Origin: Rhipicephalus microplus
Lineage: Eukaryota > Arthropoda > Arachnida > Ixodida > Ixodidae
Assembly: GCF_043290135.1 (NCBI RefSeq)
Contig: NC_134710.1
Span: 250,902,092-250,966,091 of the forward strand
DNA length: 64,000 nt
Direction of reading: 5' to 3'
Positions 1 through 10,470 of this stretch are shown here, in pieces. Position numbers and translations under genes: made by a program. How positions within the stretch are numbered: position 1 is the first letter of the stretch; every line of letters begins with the position of its first letter. The notes under the pieces are model-generated. The model saw only the letters and a program-made list of their open reading frames with translations. It was not told the DNA's origin and made no database searches.

Positions 1-480
1 CATCCATTCAAAGGTGGAGGTTTAGCTTTCTTTATAAACAATAAGATCAGTTTAAAAGTAAAAAAAACTCATACAAATGTATGTCTTCTGAATGCGAAAT
101 TTTCGCGTTAGATATTACCTTGCCAGGATACTTGCCTTTCTCGCTAATAAACGTCTACTTTCCTGTAGGCGTTCAAGACACGAGATTGTTAGATATGGCT
201 GCTAATTCAGGCTGTAAAGAAAAAATTATAGTTGGCGACTTCAATTCTCACCATTCATGCTGTGGTTTTAGAACAGATCAGTGTGGACAACGGTTGTGGG
301 ACTGGTCGGTGGACAACCAATTATTGTGCCTTAACGCTAGAACTCCCACATTTATTTGAGGTCATTCACGATCCGCCTTAGATTTAAGCTTTGGAAGCTC
401 GGCCATTGCTAGTACATCGTGGGCAGCCCTTGATTGCGCCTCCAACAGTGACCACTTTCCAATAATGTTCGAGATCGCTT
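1..480 (+). pseudogene. LINE A endonuclease domain, C-terminal part
   Basis: This is the apurinic-type endonuclease that nicks target DNA for target-primed reverse transcription. The first bases encode a GGGLAFF-like stretch. The frame 81-359 carries the GDFNSHH motif, a core metal-binding/catalytic segment of the exonuclease-endonuclease-phosphatase fold. A TGA at 357-359 interrupts it. The same frame resumes with the SALDLSF and SDHFP motifs (about 370-465), the latter being the catalytic Asp-His pair of the fold. The N-terminal part is beyond the window edge. The domain is recognisable but cannot be made as one protein. Confidence 0.8.
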
Positions 481-890
481 GCCCCGTCAAACCATCATAC
501 TTCCATGCCCGGACCTATATAAATTATGCAAAATTTCAACACGACCTAAAAACTGCTTTAGACACTCCCTCTCAGGATGGAGATGACACTAAATCTATGA
601 AATTAAGCGCAGTAATTAAAAGGGCATACAAAAACGCTGAATTTGCTGTTCAATCGGCGAAGAGAGTACCCTATAGCCCCTGCTGAAATTCCAACTGTTC
701 ACGAGATCACAGACGACGACAGGCAGCTTGGAAGGAGCTAATACATAATCAGTCCTCTAAGAACTCGTCAGATTATAAATTTCTTGCCGCTGTATTTAAA
801 CACACGGTGGCCTAAGCTAAAGAAGAATATGATAAAAGACATTTCGATTTTCTCTCGAAACATAAAAATAAGAGAGCTTTATTTCAATAT

Positions 891-2337
891 ATGCGATCTC
901 GCAAAATCCTGCCGTCTACAGTAAATACTGATTATGAAAAACTATCATTGGAAGAAACGAAGAACTCTATAGAGACAATTGACAGAGGTCTAGAAATTAG
1001 ATTTTCTTTGACTATGACTTTCCACAAGCAAAAGTCTAGCCCAAGCACTGACTTCGAAAACGTAACGCTGTCTGAAGCATCAAAAGTAATTCGAGATTTA
1101 CCCTCGTCAGCTCCTGGTCCAGATGGAATCACAGTTCCTATGATTAAAATTTTATTCAAGCTATTCTCCGGCGACGTCCTCAATCTTATAAACTACTCTT
1201 TAAAAAATCCCTGAATACCGTATGACTGGAAAATAGCTAAGGTGATCCCATCAATAAAAAAAAACAAGGATTAGGTTTTACCATAGAAAATATCACACCC
1301 ATCTCGCTAACTTCGAACACGGTGAAACTCATATAGAGGGTCCTAAATAGCCAAATAGACTCCTGGATGACGAATAACTCCATATTAAAGCCAAACCAAA
1401 TTGATTTTCGCAGTGAATGCTCAATTCGGTGCACCCATGCGGATTTAGAGAGTCGAATACAGCTTGCTCGGAAAAGGAAACAGTACGCCGCATTAGTAAC
1501 TCTCGACATAGCTAAAGTGTGTGACAGTGTCGAGCACTCTATTCTACTGAACACCTTGCAGAGCCTAAAGTTTTCTCATTATAACGCTGAGTGGATAGAA
1601 GAATTCTTAAAATCAAGGGAATTGTACCGCGTGAAGGATGGCTGTTGTTCGCATAAATTCAAACAGAAACGTGGTGTTCCCCAAGGGTCCGTCCTATCTC
1701 CAGCATTATTCAATATACTGATGAGCTCTATTCCAATTGTTCAGGATGTCAGTGTCTACATTTATGCAGGTGATATCGCGTTCTTCGCTGCAGAGAGCGA
1801 CATTTACTCACTACATCAAAAACTGCAAAGATATATTAATAATCTAGAAATTTGGTTGCAATCCATTTCATTGTCATGGAACATCAGTAAAAGTGCGCTA
1901 TTTGGGTTTCCTATAGCAGATACAGTTTCAATTTCTGTATTAAATAATCGGGAACCTATTAGTACTTAGGAATGATTTATAATGAAAAGCTAAATTGGAG
2001 CCTACATATAGAATATATAACAGCAAAGGCACAACAGGTGTTAGGTTTATTACGCAAGTTAAGCAACAGAAGATACGGGCTGCGCAGACACACGATGTTA
2101 ATGATACATAAAATGTATGTGTGTCCAATATTGAAATTTAGGAGTGTAATATTCTCGGGGGCCACTGGTTATAAAATTAAACTGCTAGTAATGTTAGAGC
2201 GAGAAGCCCTGCAAATATGCCTGGGACTTCCCAGGCTCGTGGTGAATAATGTATTGTACCTAAAAGCGCGATTGTCAACACTCCTCTGTCAATTCCGCAT
2301 TCTAATGGTTCAAACCTTCTTAAAGTTCTACATTTGA
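891..2337 (+). pseudogene. LINE A reverse transcriptase, broken
   Basis: The piece at 891-1214 holds the RT lead-in motif SAPGPDGIT. A frameshifted gap follows, then 1367-1969 holds the palm: a degraded ALVTLDIAK segment for motif A, GVPQGSVLSP, and the catalytic box reading YAGD instead of YADD. Loss of the first active-site aspartate would by itself inactivate the enzyme. The piece at 1972-2337 matches the thumb and connection region of copy E, with motifs such as GLLRKLSNRR. At least three frame breaks are visible. Confidence 0.85.
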
Positions 2338-2725
2338 CCGGCGCGAAGATCAGAGTACGCATTTATCAGTGACCCTGACTCTTTCTTTCTTGCACATTGG
2401 CCTCGATTTCATACCTCTCAGATAACTTTCGTTAAAAAGAAACTGAATAGCATAAATATAGACATTAGCACAGTAATTGCAACTAATTCCTCAGCTCTCA
2501 ACATTAGATTAGAGTACGATGAAATCTTCCCCCCACAAGCCATGTTGCAATCTCTTAGATTTTTGACCACTACATTAAAAGATTACTTGGTACATGCAGA
2601 AACAAAAAAAATGTAATAGCTACAGATGCTTCTGTCAACAATGAAAAGGCAGGCGTAGGAATCGCGTCTAATTTCCTCGGCCAGCAATAGTGCAGTTATC
2701 GTCCATATGAGACTATATGCTCTCT
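2338..2725 (+). pseudogene. LINE A connection and RNase H start, degraded
   Basis: After the thumb region the reading frame is lost, but bases near 2613-2665 translate to ATDASVNNEKAG, which matches the RNase H start ATDASVSNEKAG of LINE E. The first catalytic aspartate is in this motif. The rest of the RNase H and the 3' end are missing: beyond about 2725 the sequence no longer matches copy E. This is a 3'-truncated or overwritten end rather than the normal LINE tail. Confidence 0.65.
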
Positions 2726-2877
2726 TGGCCAATCCCCCAGAGTGGGTATGAGCCACGAATTCTAGGCTACAAACAAACAAACAAACAAACAAACAAACAA
2801 ACAAACAAACAAACAAACAAACAAACAAACAAACAAACAAACAAACAAACAAACAAACAAACAAACAGTTTGCCAGT
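2726..2877. repeat. Short unassigned repeat segment ending in an (AAAC)n microsatellite
   Basis: A short segment (2726-2769) leads into about 24 units of AAAC (roughly 2770-2867). The tract reads as KQTNKQTN or LFVCLFVC in translation, which produces spurious open frames on both strands. The four bases CAGT at 2874-2877 are the left target-site copy of the following LTR element. Confidence 0.8.
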
Positions 2878-3297
2878 TGATATGCCCGGGGAGGGGTTGA
2901 GGCTGCCACCCAGGATCCGGCGAAGGACGACTCTTGCGACGCGTCTCAGGAACAAGTAGAAGGTGCGTTTAATTTACATATTTGCAAGAGAAGTACATTG
3001 CAACGAGAGCGTACAGACGCGCCTTTCCATCACAAGGGCCCAGAGCGCACTCGAGACGAGCGGGCCAGCGAAGTCCAGAAAGAGAGAGCTCCGACCGCAC
3101 ACGCGACACGCTTTTTATACCCCTCGTCCATGCACGTGCATCTTCTCAGACGCAGGCTGTGTCCCAGCGACGCCGATGTGCGTCTCCTGCGGCGCACACA
3201 GATGCCTCCCGCGTTCCTGCAGGACGCGGACAGCGTCTGACCGTTACGCCGATGAGCGTCCCTTGCAAGCCACCTCCTTGCTGTGCCGGTCATAACA
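2878..3297 (-). repeat. 3' LTR of the gag-only element
   Basis: This is a near-copy of the LTR at 5391-5797. It differs mainly by a ~13-bp segment (around 3128-3140) that is present here and absent there. On the minus strand it carries a TATA-like box (GGTATAAAAAGC, near 3110-3121). An ATTAAA-like sequence (near 2970) could serve for polyadenylation. Confidence 0.85.
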
Positions 3298-4110
3298 GCC
3301 CGTCCGCGGCCCGAAGAGGTCACGGAAGGGCTGCAGTGGCGCTGCTCCCTGAAGTGGCCGTTGTGCTTCTTCTGGGGTGTTTCACTGACTGTCAACCACT
3401 ACCCATACACGCACACCCCACAGCACAGCATATCTTTGCATAGCACAGTACAAAGCAGATCGCCCAACAAGCGCATTTCGGCGTCGCCACGATCCACCGC
3501 ACGCCCACACACCTTGGAATGGCAACCACACTCGGCGCGCAACGCCCACTTGGTCACAGCATGGGACCATCAACATCCGCAGAGTCCCAGTCGCCGTTGC
3601 CTGGTTTCACCATAGTCGGTCGTGTCACACGGCGCCAAATGAAGGTCGCCGTCCTCAGAGGCTGTTTTTTTTGGGCCAGTAGCTGCCCGACTTTAGTGGG
3701 GGAGGGTCACACAAACAGAACACTGACACTGCGAGCACTCAGCCCTCCTAAGATTCGCCAGGTTCAAGTTAGGGCGAAGCTCCTTTCATTGTTTATTGCC
3801 GAACAGAAGACTACACTGAGGTGGTGACTAAGTGAACTCGAAGAAAAACTAATTTCAGGCAGTCGGCAGACTGATGCGGGCCACTGCTTCCGCATATCAA
3901 CTTAACTGAAAACGCTTACAATGCTTACAAATACGAGAAGTGAAATCTGTAGCTAAACAAACTAACTGTGGAGATGACACAGGCATACTACTGTAAAATC
4001 AAAATTAAACAAACATGCATGTTTCTAATGAAACCCCTGTGTCCGACTCTCCAGCTTACAGCTGTCCCTCACTTCAATCGTACACGTGGCGGTCGAGGTC
4101 TTGGCGGATT
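3298..4110 (-). other. Non-coding 3' interior of the gag-only element
   Basis: About 800 bp lie between the end of the gag-like frame and the 3' LTR. Neither strand shows an RT, integrase or protease motif. Open frames here are short and lack recognisable domains. In a complete relative this position would hold pol, so its absence supports a non-autonomous element. Confidence 0.6.
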
Positions 4111-5184
4111 TCAAAAACGCCCGAGGCAACGACGCGCACGTGCTTCCAGCTGAACGGCACAGTCACGCCTCATTCGTGATTTCGGTGGGCTTCGGTCAGC
4201 CCGGTGGAGGGGATTCGAGCAACGCGCGGGAAAGAGTGGCGATGTCCTCTTTGGGCTCACTCCCGTGCGGTGTTTAGCTATTGTGGCCTTTTTCTCAGGA
4301 CCCCTTCGACACTCTTGTCCGCGGAAAGCTCTAAACCTCTGCCGTGAATTCGGTCGCAAGGATGCGCGCTGTGGCCTGCCCTTTTTCCGCTGGTGCCTTC
4401 CACTTAATTGCATTTGCGAAGAACCCGCTGTTCTTTCACTTGTTGTCCGGTGGCTCGGACTCATGCAGGGCAACTTTGACGCCGATGCGAAACGCCTAAT
4501 TTTGCCTGCTACGCTCAAATTTTGCGAGCTTTCTTCAACACGCGTAGTGCCTTTTGTCTCGCTCGCGGCTCTTTGACGTCTCTTGCGTCTGCGCCGCTTC
4601 TTGCGTCTCGTTTCCGAGCCTCCCGATTGCATCTCCAGCTCGTCAACCCTCGCACACCTTGCGTCAGCTGTCTCGATCGCGCGGTGTAAACTATTTTCGA
4701 CCAAATCATCTTTATTCTCACCCTCTAGACCGGCGGACTGGTTAACACACTGAAGAACAATGCAGTTGCTTCCCTTCGAAAAATCTTGCTCGCATTCCTG
4801 AGAGCTGTTTGCAACTACACTTACGGATGGCTGAATTTTCCGTCTCATTGCCTCGTTTTTCTGTTCCAGATCACTAGCACCTTTTGCCTATGCAATCTTA
4901 AGCTGAAGCCGCAAGCACTCAAGCTCCCTTTCTTGGCTTTCCGCTTCTTCTTTGCGCCTGACGGTTTCTCTTTCAAACATGAGGTACTCTCGCTCTTCGA
5001 CTTCTTGTGCCCTTTTCATCCTCTCCGGAATTAGCTCCCAGCACTCGGCGAGCTCCTCCGCATCCGCGCCAGAATCCTTAACCACCTGTATTAAAAGTGG
5101 CTTTCTATGTATAGTCGCCACATCAATCCCCAGCTCCTGGCACAGCAGCACTAAATCCGGTTTCCTCAACTTGTTCAAGTCCAT
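4111..5184 (-). pseudogene. gag-like protein of the LTR element, one in-frame stop
   Basis: The start at 5184 (MDLNKLRKPDLVLLCQELG) gives a leucine-rich N-terminal helical domain. It resembles the small SAP/SCAN-like starts of gag proteins in arthropod LTR elements. A Glu/Arg-rich coiled-coil-like stretch follows (about residues 60-98). A single TAG at 4888-4890 interrupts the frame, which then continues in the same phase to 4111, giving about 358 codons in all. The C-terminal half has a KKRRRRKRRQR basic run and no CCHC zinc knuckle. The role would be packaging element RNA. An upstream extension to 5262 is open but starts at a less convincing Met. Confidence 0.7.
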
Positions 5185-5370
5185 GGTCACCCGTGCAGAC
5201 TTCCGTTGCTCAAACTGCCGTGAAGGTACCTCTAATAAACCCAATCCTTCACAAAGCAGCAACTAATCTACCCTTTTGGATAAACATCACCATCTATCCA
5301 AAACACCTGGCAGAATCTCTACGGAAAGTGAGCACTCACCAGCATCGGTACCAGGAAAGAACACGAACCG

Positions 5371-5390
5371 ATCCCACCGCTGCCACCAGT
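5371..5390 (-). other. Candidate primer-binding site of the gag-only element
   Basis: Directly inside the 5' LTR, the minus strand reads ACTGGTGGCAGCGGTGGGAT. A tRNA 3' end normally pairs at this position to start minus-strand DNA synthesis. The isolated LTR at 19055-19655 has a similar GGCAGCGG stretch next to it, which suggests the two families share a primer type. The tRNA itself was not identified. Confidence 0.5.
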
Positions 5391-5797
5391 TGATATGCCC
5401 TGGGAGGGGTTGAGGCTGCCACCCAGGATCCGGCGAAGGACGACTCTTGCGACGCGTCTCACGAACAAGTAGAAGATGCGTTTAATTTACATATTTGCAA
5501 AAGAAGTACATTGCAACGAGAGCGTACAGACGCGCCTTTCCATCACAAGGGCCCAGAGCGCACTCGATACGAGCGGGCCAGCGAAGTCCAAAAAGAGAGA
5601 GCTCCGACCGCACACGCGACGCGCTTTTTATACCCCTCGCTTCTCAGACGCAGGCTGTGTGTCCCAGCGACGCTGATGTGCGTCTCCTGCGGCGCACACA
5701 GACGCCTTCCGCGTTCCTGCAGGACGCGGACAGCGTCTGACCGTTACGCCGATGAGCGTCCCTTGCAAGCCACCTCCTTGCTGTGCCGGTCATAACA
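5391..5797 (-). repeat. 5' LTR of the gag-only element, with promoter
   Basis: The LTR is 407 bp. On the minus strand it starts TGTTATGACC and ends at 5391 with CA. A TATA-like GGTATAAAAAGC lies near 5625-5636, followed downstream by a GC-rich leader. This is the presumed transcription start of the element. Target duplication CAGT lies immediately outside at 5798-5801. Confidence 0.85.
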
Positions 5798-5880
5798 CAG
5801 TGTTCTGGTACAATTAAAGTGAGTTGTCCTGTATTCAACGGCTGCTGCTTCTGCATTGTGACACTGGTAGAGGCACTGGG
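5798..5880 (+). other. Remnant of the gypsy A 5' LTR and its primer-binding site
   Basis: The last part of the LTR (about 5802-5863) ends in GTGACA. It is followed by CTGGTAGAGGCACTGGG at 5864-5880, which matches the layout next to the gypsy B 5' LTR (CTGGTGGATGGTGCTGGG). The left part of the LTR is absent: across the gag-only insertion the sequence is the AAAC tract rather than LTR. Gypsy A was therefore 5'-truncated before or during that insertion. Confidence 0.55.
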
Positions 5881-5883
5881 TAC

Positions 5884-7330
5884 ATGTTAGGGACACCTGA
5901 AAACAGCCCCGCATCTAGCCCAGAAAGACTTCCGCGCACCGACACCCCCGTTCACCGCAGCCGCCACCGCCTGTTAGGCCTCAGCCTGGAGTTCGGTTCA
6001 TTGTTGGAAAGCGTGACCGTGCCAGAAAGCACGATGGTGCCTGGCAGCACTGTCCCCAACATGTCCAGCCCAAGCACGACACAGATGACTGTTCGGAACC
6101 CTCGACTTCCGGTTGACTTCCACGGAAACACATATGAGGACGCACATGACTGGCTCGATGAATTCGAGCACACAGCGAACGTTGGCGGGTGGAACACCAC
6201 ACAGAAATTGGGCTGCATGCATTTTCCGCTTCATTTTCCACCCGAACATAGTTTACGAATCGCGTGTGGTCGTCTTGGAACGAGTTCCGGCAGAAGTTCC
6301 TCGATACGTTCGCGAGCACCGAAAGACGAGAAATCACACATCGTCTTCTCGAGTCACGGAATAAAAAACAAAATGAATCCGTTACGATGTTTGTTGAGGA
6401 CATAGCACGGCTGTTCGTCGAGCAGATCCCAATATGCCCGAAGCCTAAAAGGTTAGCCACCTCATGCGTGGCGTCAAGGGGCAGCCGTTCAGTGGTCTCG
6501 TGCGAAACCCGCCTACAAGTGTTGATGAATTCTCTAAGAAGGTGACATCCATCGAACACGCACTGCATCTACGCTACCGGCAGTATGACCGCCCAACCCA
6601 GAGTGCATCAATCAGTGCGGCAGCCACGACCACAGCAACGACAGGCGACGAAGATTCTTTGCGCCAACTGACACGGGAAATCGTACAAAAAAAGGTAAAG
6701 AAGCTCGTCGCCAAACCGAATGACTGCACTATCGCCCCAGTAACAGAAGTTGTGCGCCAGGAGATCAGGCAAGCGCTCTCGCTTCCTGAGCTGAACACGA
6801 GCACCCCCAGGGCAAGCTATGCAGACATAGTCCGCCCACAGCCAGCTAAAGTATCTACACCGCATCAGTATCACCAGCAACATCCACCGACAGCGCCTCG
6901 GTACTACAGAGAAACTTCGACGCCGTGGTGGCCACTACTTCGCAAAACTGACATCTGGCGTACCCCTCAACATAGAACCCTGTGTTTTCATTGTGGGGAA
7001 GCAGGCCACATCATTCGGTATTGCCCGCATCACGTCGCAGGGTACCAAGGATTTCCTTCCACTATTTTTCGGTGCCATTTTAACGAAACGCCTGACCTCG
7101 ACACGAGTGTCATGACCGCGTGGGATGTTCCTCCTGGGTTTTTGTCGCTCTCACCCTAGCTCTGCTGAACGTTATTCTCCATCCTCTAGACGGAGCACCA
7201 CTGAGAAGGAGATCTCCCAGTCCACGCCGGGGAAACTAAAAGCAGCGACCTCAGGGGGGAAGGTTGCGAATCGTCGAAGTGCTGAAAATCCCCTAATACT
7301 TCCAAGCGAAAAGACACAGATTTTCAATGA
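5884..7330 (+). pseudogene. gypsy A gag, frameshifted
   Basis: The start at 5884 (MLGTPENSPAS) sits just after the primer site. The conserved gag segment FHGNTYEDAHDWLDEFEH lies at about 6118-6171 and matches FHGDTFEDGENWLEHFE of gypsy B. Frame changes occur near 6205 and 6460. The last frame (6464-7159) carries one zinc knuckle, CFHCGEAGHIIRYC, near 6983-7024, which binds element RNA. The tail toward protease reads STPGKLKAATSGG before the LINE insertion at about 7341. Confidence 0.8.
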
Positions 7331-7340
7331 TTCGACGAAA

Positions 7341-8344
7341 GATATATTTATTTATTTATTTATTTATTTATTCATACTGTAATCCCTATTACAGAGATTT
7401 TAGCAGGGTGGTTACAGATATAATTTTCACAATGTTGGCACTCAAGATTGCATAAACCAAACAAACAAACAAAAAAATAGAACAGCATGATGTAAACAAT
7501 CAAGTCAAATTTGCTGCAAACAACTCTAAGGACGGCTCCATCACTTGGTTATTAGTTAATTCATTCCACTGAGTTACTGTACGAGGAAAAAAGGAATATT
7601 TGAAGCAGTTATTTCGGGACCGGAAAGGGGTTATTGTAAGTTGATGCCTTTGGCGGGTGGCGTACCCAGAAGAAAAGGAAATGATGTTGGAAACATCAAG
7701 CTTATAATGCCCTTTAAGTATTTGGTAAAGAAATTGTAGTCGTATTAAACGATTTCTTTCGGTAACTGAAGGCTCATTGGCACGATGTAGGAGTTCAGTT
7801 ATAGAGGTGCGTCCAAAGCTATTAAATATAAAGCGGACTGCGTTCTTCTGTACGTTTTCCAATTTAGTTATGTTAGCTTTAGTGAAGGGGTCCCAAACAA
7901 TCACTCCATATTCTAACACTGGGCGAATGATAGTCCTGTACGCTAGAGTACGCACCGTGGAATTAGAATGTTTTAGAGCTCTTCGAAGGAAGAATAGTTT
8001 TCGGTTAGCGTTTGTAACTACGGAGTCAATATGTTTAGTCCAGCTAAGGTCATTGGTAATCCAAATGCCAAGATACTTAATGTTAGTTACCTCAGAAAGG
8101 GTGAAACTTGTGGTGGAATAATTAAATAGTAAGGGTTTTTTCTTGTGAGTTATTCGCATAAATACTGTTTTATCGAAGTTAATTGACATCTGCCATAAAT
8201 CACACCACTTCCCAATGTTATAAAAGGCACTATTCAGAATGATTTGATCGGTTACATTGGATATTTCAGAATATATGACACAGTCATCTGCATACAACTT
8301 GATTTTTACAGGAACTTCATTCACAATATCATTGATAAAAATCG
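7341..8344 (-). mobile_element. 5'-truncated LINE inserted in gypsy A
   Basis: A minus-strand LINE fragment interrupts gypsy A between gag and protease. Its 3' end is at the low-coordinate side and shows a GGGATTACAG-like end followed by (AATA)n (7341-7372), a typical LINE tail. Its 5' end lies within the RT domain near 8344, just before gypsy protease sequence resumes. I could not identify a clean target duplication. Confidence 0.8.
7500..8344 (-). pseudogene. LINE reverse transcriptase C-terminal half (CR1/Jockey-like)
   Basis: The protein contains FINDIVNEVP, the catalytic box KLYADDCVIY with both aspartates intact, the KTVFMRIT segment, NIKYLGIWI and a long thumb/C-terminal region ending at 7500. 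It lacks endonuclease and the first RT motifs, so it was dead on arrival through 5' truncation. The frame is open over about 280 residues, which suggests a fairly recent insertion compared with the surrounding gypsy. The annotated frame could extend to 8399, but its first residues come from gypsy A sequence. Confidence 0.8.
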
Positions 8345-8900
8345 TGAAAATCGTGATGAGGTTGTTACTGCCGAAGTTGCAATTACGATTGACGGACATG
8401 ACGTCACGGCATTGGTCGACACTGGCGCGGACTTCTAAATAATGAGTGAAAGTCTGGCAGACAAGCTTAAGAAGGTTATAACGGAATAGACGAGACCGCA
8501 GATTAAACTAGCTGGAGGGCAGCTACTCACACCTACCGGAAAGTGCACCACAAGAATGAAGATATGGGATGCATCCTTCATCGCAACTTTCGTTATTCTT
8601 CCCGAGTGTTGCGAACAGGCATTCTTAGGGATGGATTTCTGGCGTGAATATGGTTCCATCATCAATATACCGAACGGTGTACTGATATTTTCAGCGGATC
8701 AAAGTGCAGCGCTACACTGAAAATACCTGTGCGTCATTGACGACGTGACCGTACCTCCAATATCGTGCTGCCTTGTTTCGGTCAAGTGCAGCGCGCAGCA
8801 TACTGGAGAAGCAATTGCTGAACAAGTATTGACGCTTCTAGTCTTTCGCGGTGTTGCAAGTGCCAGAAGTATTGTCAATGTTGTGTGCGGCTAAGCGGAG
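8345..8900 (+). pseudogene. gypsy A aspartic protease and linker, broken
   Basis: The motif ALVDTGADF near 8410-8436 is the active-site Asp-Thr-Gly of a retroviral-type protease, which would cleave gag-pol. A TAA follows at 8437-8439 and more stops occur downstream. Weak protease similarity (LGMDFW near 8628) corresponds to LGMYFS of gypsy B. Confidence 0.75.
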
Positions 8901-9990
8901 GTTCTGTTGACGAATTTTACCAACGAGCGACGAAACACACAAGGCACTACAGTTGCCTACTTCAACGAGATCACTGAACACCGCGAGTGCTGTGTAGTTC
9001 AACAGGACGAGCCGCAAGCCACGTCAGCGCCACCACCTATTGACCTAAGGTACGGATTTATCACCAGCGCAGAGACAGCGTATAGGAGATCTTCGTCACC
9101 AGTTCAAAGACTGTATTTCATCAACCTCGAGGGTCAGTCAAACGCCACTGACGAAGCACCGGATAATAACAGAGGAGACGACAAGGCCAATACGACAGAA
9201 CCCATACCGCGTAGCACCGAAAGAGCGTGAAGCAATCCAGAAACAAGTGAACAAAATGCTCGATGACGACGTCATTCAGCCATCAAGAAGCCCTTGGGCA
9301 TCGCTGGTAGTGCTGCATGGTTAAAAAAATACGGAAGCTTGCAAATTTGTGTCGACAACCGCAAGATGAACCATGTGACAAAGAAAGACGTATACCCATT
9401 ACCGCGCATCGATGATTCACTCGACAGGCTGAGGTATGCACGCTACTTCTCGTCAATGGACCTCAAAAGTGGGTATTGGAATATTGAGGTCGACGAGTGA
9501 GATACAGAAAAAATGGCTTTTGTAACACCTGAAAGGCTTTATGAATTTAAAGACTTGCCCTTCGGATTGTGCTCAGCCCCCGCAACATTTCAGAGACTAA
9601 TGGATACCTTTCTGTCGGTCCTTAAGCGGCAGACATGTCTGATCTATCTGGACGACGTCATTGTTTTTTTCAAAAACATTTGAGGAACACCTGAGCAGGC
9701 TGCTATCGGCATTCAGGGCAATAAGGTATGCCGGCCTGACACTGAAACCCGAGAAGTGTCATTTCGATTTCAAGGAGCTCCAAGTTTTAGGCCATGTGGT
9801 AAGCCATGAAGGTGTTCGACCTGATCCTGATAAGATTGCGGCCGTCAGAAAATTTCCGGTGCCAACAGATAAAAAATCAGACAGGTGTTTCCTTGCCCTA
9901 TGCGCATACTACCGAAGGTTTATTGCCAATTTCTCACACATTGCCTGGCCGTTAACACGACTCACAAGAGAAGACGTTTCGTTCATATGG
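8901..9990 (+). pseudogene. gypsy A reverse transcriptase, frameshifted
   Basis: The lead-in DDVIQPSRSPW lies near 9263. The palm follows with VDNRKMN, YPLPRIDDSLDRL, FSSMDLKSGYW (motif A), FGLCSAPATFQRLMD and the catalytic YLDDVIVF near 9646-9668. A TGA at 9498-9500 and a frameshift at about 9660 break it. The thumb continues at 9661-10002 with KPEKCHF and YYRRFIANFS. The motifs of a gypsy RT are complete, but they are spread over three frames. Confidence 0.85.
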
Positions 9991-10470
9991 GACGACGATT
10001 AACAAGCGGCATTTGACAATCTCCGACAAAGTCTACAGACACCACCTGTGCTTGCTCATTTTGATGAGGACGCTCCTACCATGGTCCACACAGTTGCCAG
10101 CAACGTGGGTTTAGGCGCGCTGTACTCGTCCAGTGGCAAGACTAAGCCGAGCGGGTGATCGCATATGCTAGTGGATGCTTTCCCGCGCCGAGTCCAACTA
10201 CTCCACAACAGAAAACGAGTGTCTTGCTGTCGTATGGGTGGTTATGAAGTTTCGTCTATACCTCTACGGTCGTTCTTTCCACGTAGTCAGCGACCATCAT
10301 TCCCTCTGCTGGCTGACCAAGTTGAAAGACCCGCCTGGTCGGCTCGCACGGTGGAGCTTACGCCTTCAAGAATTTGATATGACGGTCGTTTTTAAGTCCG
10401 GACAGCAACAAGTCGACGCCGATTGCTTAACAAAGTCACCGATAAAGCGCGACGATGACACAGAAGATGA
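9991..10470 (+). pseudogene. gypsy A RNase H
   Basis: The frame 10175-10470 shows NYSTTENECLAVVW, the SDHHSLCWL segment and QVDADCLTKSP. These are characteristic of the RNase H that follows RT in Ty3/gypsy elements and removes the RNA template. The first part (about 10010-10170) is in other frames with stops. Confidence 0.8.

Larger units (their letters stand above)
1..2725 (+). mobile_element. I-group non-LTR retrotransposon (LINE copy A), decayed, cut by the window edge
   Basis: Translated pieces run in the order expected of a LINE second ORF: endonuclease (from base 1), reverse transcriptase (about 891-2337) and the first part of an RNase H domain (ATDAS motif near 2615). The same protein is encoded on the minus strand at 45426-49043, so the two are copies of one family. 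The frame is broken at about 360, 690, 1215, 1970 and 2335 by stops and frameshifts. ORF1 and the LINE's 5' end lie outside the window. RNase H-like sequence can be followed to about 2725, where an unrelated short segment with an (AAAC)n tract begins. An RNase H after the RT points to the I/Jockey group; the exact clade cannot be fixed by eye. Confidence 0.85.
2878..5797 (-). mobile_element. Non-autonomous, gag-only LTR retrotransposon
   Basis: Two direct repeats of about 410 bp (2878-3297 and 5391-5797) bound a 2.1-kb interior. Read on the minus strand each LTR starts TGTTATGACC and ends GGGCATATCA, so TG...CA termini are present. CAGT flanks both outer edges (2874-2877, 5798-5801), fitting a 4-bp target-site duplication. 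The interior has a candidate primer-binding site next to the 5' LTR and one gag-like frame, but no protease, RT, RNase H or integrase. It would therefore depend on enzymes supplied by another element. CCAGT precedes the LTR edge both at 2873 and at 5386, so the LTR could be argued to be 5 bases longer. Confidence 0.85.

Noticed and set aside
2583..2959. Open frames with LFVCLFVC or KQTNKQTN repeats
   Set aside because: They are translations of the (AAAC)n tract, with no flanking coding signal.
2963..3615. Cluster of overlapping GC-rich frames in the LTR region
   Set aside because: These lie in LTR sequence repeated at 5391-5797 and occur in five frames simultaneously. No motif is present.
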